The notes below the pieces were generated by a model. That model had not been told where the DNA came from. It saw nothing but the letters and a program-made list of their open reading frames with translations, and did not search any database. Positions 4,562-7,203 of a stretch of DNA of 7,203 nucleotides are shown one piece after another. Made by a program: the position numbers and the translations under genes. The stretch comes from Porticoccaceae bacterium UBA4026 (lineage in GTDB: Bacteria > Pseudomonadota > Gammaproteobacteria > Pseudomonadales > Porticoccaceae), in assembly GCA_002382445.1 (NCBI GenBank), contig DGAQ01000062.1, forward strand, positions 1-7,203. Reading direction: 5' to 3'. Each line of letters starts with the position of its first letter. The stretch's first letter is position 1.

Positions 4562-6195
4562 CCAACAACAAGTTTGATGCCTTCGCTATAAGCGCAGCGA
4601 ATTATGAGGCATTAACCCCACTTTCATTTTTACCAAGAACCGCACTGATGTTTCCAGATCGTCGTGCGGTCGTTTATGGTCAACGCAATTATTCATGGCA
4701 AGCCTTCTATAAGCGCTGTACAAAGCTTGCCTCAGCACTGAACAAGATTGGTGTCGGCAGAGGCGATACCGTCGCTGTTTTGGCCGCAAATACACCTGAA
4801 ATGGTAGAAGCTCACTTTGGCATACCGATGTGTGGTGCGGTGCTAAACACTATTAATACTCGCTTGGACGATGAGACCATCGCCTATATCTTGGGCCATG
4901 GCGAAGCAAAAGTATTTATCGTTGATTACGAGCTTGCCCCTCAAGTAAAAAATGCACTTGAAATCCATGGCGACAGCGATTTATTGGTGATTGATATCTT
5001 AGACCTGCAAAACACTGCTAACCCAGCGGCAATAGGCGCTACTGACTATGAAGCATTTTTAGCGACCGGCACAGATAAGTTTCAGTGGAATATGCCAACC
5101 AATGAATGGGACGCCATTGGCCTTAGCTATACCTCGGGTACCTCCGGTCGACCCAAGGGTGTGGTTTACCATCACCGCGGATCATATCTGATGTCGATGG
5201 GAACCATCACCGACTGGGGTTTACCGCGTCACCCTAACTATTTATACACAGTCCCCATGTTTCATTGCAACGGATGGGGCCATGCGTGGACAATGACCGC
5301 GTTGGCAGGCACCATGTTTTGCACACGAGCCATTATCCCAGAGGAAATATTTTCGGCGATTTTAGAGCATAAAATTTCTCACTTCGGCGGTGCACCGATT
5401 GTATTAAGTATGTTACTTAATTCTCCTGCAGCTAAAGATTTCTCTTGTCCGCATACTGTTGAATTAATGACCGCAGGAGCCCCGCCCCCAGTCTCGGTAT
5501 TGCAAGGCATAGAAAAATTAGGCTTTAATGTCACCCAAGTGTATGGATTGACTGAAACCTATGGTCACACGGTTATGTGTACCTGGAATTCCGATTGGGA
5601 TAATCTCGATGAGGAAGCCAGAGCTAAACTAAAGGCTCGGCAAGGTGCCGCTATGGTTCAGACGGCCGGTATGCGTATTGTGGATATGAAATCTCGGGAA
5701 GATGTTCCCACCGATGGGCAAACAATCGGTGAAATACTAATCCGTGGTAATACGGTGATGAAAGGCTACTTGAAAGATGTCGAGAATACCGCAGTATCCT
5801 TAAAAAATGGTTGGTTCCATACTGGCGATTTAGCGGTCATGCATCCACAGGGTTATGCCGAAATTAAAGACCGCTTAAAAGATATTATTATTTCCGGTGG
5901 TGAAAATATTTCTTCCGTAGAAATTGAGAGCGTACTGCATAGGCATGACGCCGTAGCACTCGCCGCGGTGGTCGCTCTGCCGGATGACAAGTGGGGCGAA
6001 GTGCCTCTTGCTTTCCTAGAACTCCTAGAAGGAGCCCAGGTGACAGAAAAGGAAATTGAAGTATTTTGCAGAACTCATCTGGCTGGCTTTAAGCGTCCGA
6101 AAAAAGTAATATTTGGCGAATTACCTAAAACAGCAACGGGTAAAATTCAAAAATATAAGCTGCGGGCTCTGGCGCGCAGCGGCCAATTAGACTGA
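4558..6195 (+). CDS. Acyl-CoA synthetase (AMP-forming), adenylate-forming superfamily
   Basis: The 545-residue protein carries all core motifs of acyl-CoA ligases: P-loop YTSGTSGRPKG (191-201), VYGLTETYG (328-336), GWFHTGD (418-424), DRLKDIIISGGENISSVEIE (438-457), and PKTATGKIQK (523-532) with the adenylation lysine K529. It activates a carboxylic acid to an acyl-adenylate and then the CoA thioester, in the cytoplasm. The N-terminus (ANYEALTPLSFLPRTALMFP) and the NTRLD motif place it in the large group annotated as short- or medium-chain acyl-CoA synthetases. Some members of this superfamily act as methylmercaptopropionate-CoA ligase (DmdB), but its sequence is not especially close to the Ruegeria DmdB I remember. 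By position it should activate the product of the DmdA-like enzyme. Length and motifs are intact. The substrate is an inference from the neighbours only. Confidence 0.92.
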   Translation: MTNNKFDAFAISAANYEALTPLSFLPRTALMFPDRRAVVYGQRNYSWQAFYKRCTKLASALNKIGVGRGDTVAVLAANTPEMVEAHFGIPMCGAVLNTINTRLDDETIAYILGHGEAKVFIVDYELAPQVKNALEIHGDSDLLVIDILDLQNTANPAAIGATDYEAFLATGTDKFQWNMPTNEWDAIGLSYTSGTSGRPKGVVYHHRGSYLMSMGTITDWGLPRHPNYLYTVPMFHCNGWGHAWTMTALAGTMFCTRAIIPEEIFSAILEHKISHFGGAPIVLSMLLNSPAAKDFSCPHTVELMTAGAPPPVSVLQGIEKLGFNVTQVYGLTETYGHTVMCTWNSDWDNLDEEARAKLKARQGAAMVQTAGMRIVDMKSREDVPTDGQTIGEILIRGNTVMKGYLKDVENTAVSLKNGWFHTGDLAVMHPQGYAEIKDRLKDIIISGGENISSVEIESVLHRHDAVALAAVVALPDDKWGEVPLAFLELLEGAQVTEKEIEVFCRTHLAGFKRPKKVIFGELPKTATGKIQKYKLRALARSGQLD

Positions 6196-6315
6196 ACCAG
6201 ATGATGGTACTAGACTAGACTGGGCTGTTGAATTACCTTTGCTCTCGTTCTTTTAGAAGTCACTAAGAATGTAATCTAACACTATAAAGCTCAGGCTATT
6301 TTAGGAGAAAATATT
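6196..6315 (+). other. 120-base gap before the crotonase gene, with possible weak internal promoter
   Basis: The gap holds no terminator-like hairpin, so read-through from the ligase is likely. A short tandem repeat, TAGACTAGAC (6211-6220), lies near its start. TTGAAT (6228-6233) and TATAAA (6283-6288) resemble isolated promoter boxes but are not spaced as a pair. The ribosome site AGGAGA (6303-6308) at its end is strong. Confidence 0.3.
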
Positions 6316-7116
6316 TTGGAAAAACTCGATAACTTTGATCTCGAAAATCTCACTCTCATCGGTGACGAAGACGGCATTGTACAGGTTGTTTTATCGCGCC
6401 CAGCGAAGCGTAACGCTCTAAATGCTGTAACTATTGAGGAGTTGATCGAGGTTTTTTCTAAGCTCCCTAGGATGGGGGCCAGAGCAGTCGTGCTTCGAGC
6501 TGAAGGTGACCATTTCTGCGCCGGTTTAGACCTCGTCGAACACCACAATGAGCAGCGTCGTCCTGAAGAATTCATGCATATCTGCCTGCGTTGGCATGAG
6601 GCCTTTAATAAAATGGAATATGGCGGTGTGCCAATCATAGCAGCGCTCAAAGGAGCAGTAGTTGGCGGCGGCCTTGAGCTCGCCTCCGCCGCGCACGTTC
6701 GGGTGGCTGACCAGAGCACCTATTTTGCCCTGCCTGAAGGGCAGCGTGGCCTATTTACCGGCGGTGGCGCAACCATTCGTGTTGCCGACCTTGTTGGTAA
6801 AGCACGCATGATCGATATGATGTTGACCGGCAGAGTCTATAAACAGCAAGAAGCCTTACAAGTCGGCTTGTGTCAGTATCTTATTGATGGTTCAAGTGAC
6901 GATAAAGCCATGGCGATCGCACGCACAGCAGCGGAAAATCCAGCCTTATCTAATTTTGCTATTTGCTCTGCGATTAGTCACATGCAGAATATGTCGGCGT
7001 TGGATGCAGCCTACGCCGAATCTGTTATGGCCGGGATTGTTAATACTCAGCCGGCTTCTAATGAAAGATTGGAAGCATTTGCCAATAAGAGCGCACCAAG
7101 AGTTCGGCCAGACTAA
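6316..7116 (+). CDS. Enoyl-CoA hydratase/isomerase (crotonase) family protein, TTG start
   Basis: This 266-residue protein is an intact crotonase. LSRPAKRNALN (26-36) and HFCAGLDL (66-73) supply the first oxyanion-hole region. GAVVGGGLELAS (113-124) supplies the second, with E121 at the position of rat hydratase E144. FALPEGQRGLF (137-147) has E141 at the position of rat E164. Having both glutamates fits hydration of a 2-enoyl-CoA. As I recall, the two catalytic glutamates of the methylthioacryloyl-CoA hydratase DmdD (267 residues) are also numbered 121 and 141; this fits but does not prove that function. The start is TTG, chosen because AGGAGA (6303-6308) sits seven bases upstream and no ATG is near. 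It is probably co-transcribed with the ligase despite the 120-base gap, and would act on the CoA ester the ligase makes. Isomerase or hydrolase activity is possible. Confidence 0.9.
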   Translation: MEKLDNFDLENLTLIGDEDGIVQVVLSRPAKRNALNAVTIEELIEVFSKLPRMGARAVVLRAEGDHFCAGLDLVEHHNEQRRPEEFMHICLRWHEAFNKMEYGGVPIIAALKGAVVGGGLELASAAHVRVADQSTYFALPEGQRGLFTGGGATIRVADLVGKARMIDMMLTGRVYKQQEALQVGLCQYLIDGSSDDKAMAIARTAAENPALSNFAICSAISHMQNMSALDAAYAESVMAGIVNTQPASNERLEAFANKSAPRVRPD

Positions 7117-7143
7117 GCTAGAGCCGCAGTAGCGACCTGAAAC

Positions 7144-7185
7144 AAAAAAATCCCTCGTATTTACGTACGAGGGATTTGTCTTTTT
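7144..7185. terminator. Strong bidirectional intrinsic terminator between the crotonase gene and tRNA-Ala
   Basis: AAATCCCTCGTA (7148-7159) pairs perfectly over 12 bases with TACGAGGGATTT (7166-7177) around a six-base loop. A T-rich tract (7175-7185) follows on the plus strand and an A run (7144-7150) gives TTTTTTT on the minus strand. It lies about 30 bases past the crotonase stop and directly past the 3' end of the minus-strand tRNA, so it should end both convergent transcripts. Confidence 0.92.
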
Positions 7186-7203
7186 GGTGGAGCCTAGCGG
7201 GAT
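7185..7203 (-). tRNA. tRNA-Ala, 3' end only (rest outside window)
   Basis: Read on the minus strand the last 19 bases are ATCCCGCTAGGCTCCACCA. This parses as the end of the T loop, T-stem 3' strand CCGCT, acceptor 3' strand AGGCTCC, discriminator A and an encoded CCA end. The acceptor has U at position 70, which would pair with G3 to give the G3-U70 pair that defines alanine tRNAs. The T arm resembles the gammaproteobacterial tRNA-Ala (GGC) I remember (GCGGTTCGATCCCGC). The anticodon is outside the window, so the isoacceptor is a guess. Confidence 0.8.

Noticed and set aside
6228..6288. Separate promoter for the crotonase gene
   Set aside because: TTGAAT and TATAAA are about 50 bases apart, and the hexamers at proper spacing from each are poor. 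Read-through from the ligase is the simpler view because no terminator lies in the gap.

Overview
The window looks like a piece of a gammaproteobacterial chromosome, probably marine. The left-edge gene is a YeeN-type YebC-family protein with the N-terminal style (MGRAYQN, DSMAKTSDAKAKIYSKYG) I associate with Vibrio, Shewanella, Alteromonas and relatives. The right edge holds the 3' end of a gammaproteobacterial-type tRNA-Ala. The main operon resembles genes marine bacteria use for methylated C3 acids such as dimethylsulfoniopropionate (DMSP). The taxonomic placement is inference from remembered sequences, not a search result.

Layout. Positions 1-701 (minus) hold a YebC/PmpR-family gene whose last few codons run off the window. 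A short intergenic stretch with a bidirectional hairpin terminator separates it from a Rieske-type oxygenase alpha subunit (895-2034, minus). Positions 2035-3331 are a gene-poor, AT-rich stretch. It holds a GNAT acetyltransferase gene broken by one in-frame TGA (2440-2904), several hairpins and integron-like core sites, and two tiny overlapping ORFs. The plus-strand operon then runs from 3332 to 7116: a DmdA-like folate-dependent methyltransferase (GcvT fold), an acyl-CoA synthetase overlapping it by ATGA, and a crotonase with a TTG start 120 bases downstream. A strong bidirectional terminator (about 7144-7185) separates this operon from the convergent tRNA-Ala at the right edge.

How the genes may work together. 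A demethylase-like enzyme, a CoA ligase and an enoyl-CoA hydratase are the same enzyme classes, in the same order, as DmdA, DmdB and DmdD of DMSP demethylation. The DmdC-type acyl-CoA dehydrogenase is absent from the window. The methyltransferase aligns closely with DmdA but lacks a short active-site-region motif (SKQGG) that I remember from true DmdA. I therefore favour a related but different methylated carboxylic acid as substrate, possibly one that is already unsaturated and needs no dehydrogenase. The Rieske oxygenase, transcribed away from the operon across the 1.3 kb gap, may belong to the same catabolic system or be an independent neighbour. No reductase, beta subunit, transporter or dedicated regulator is visible.
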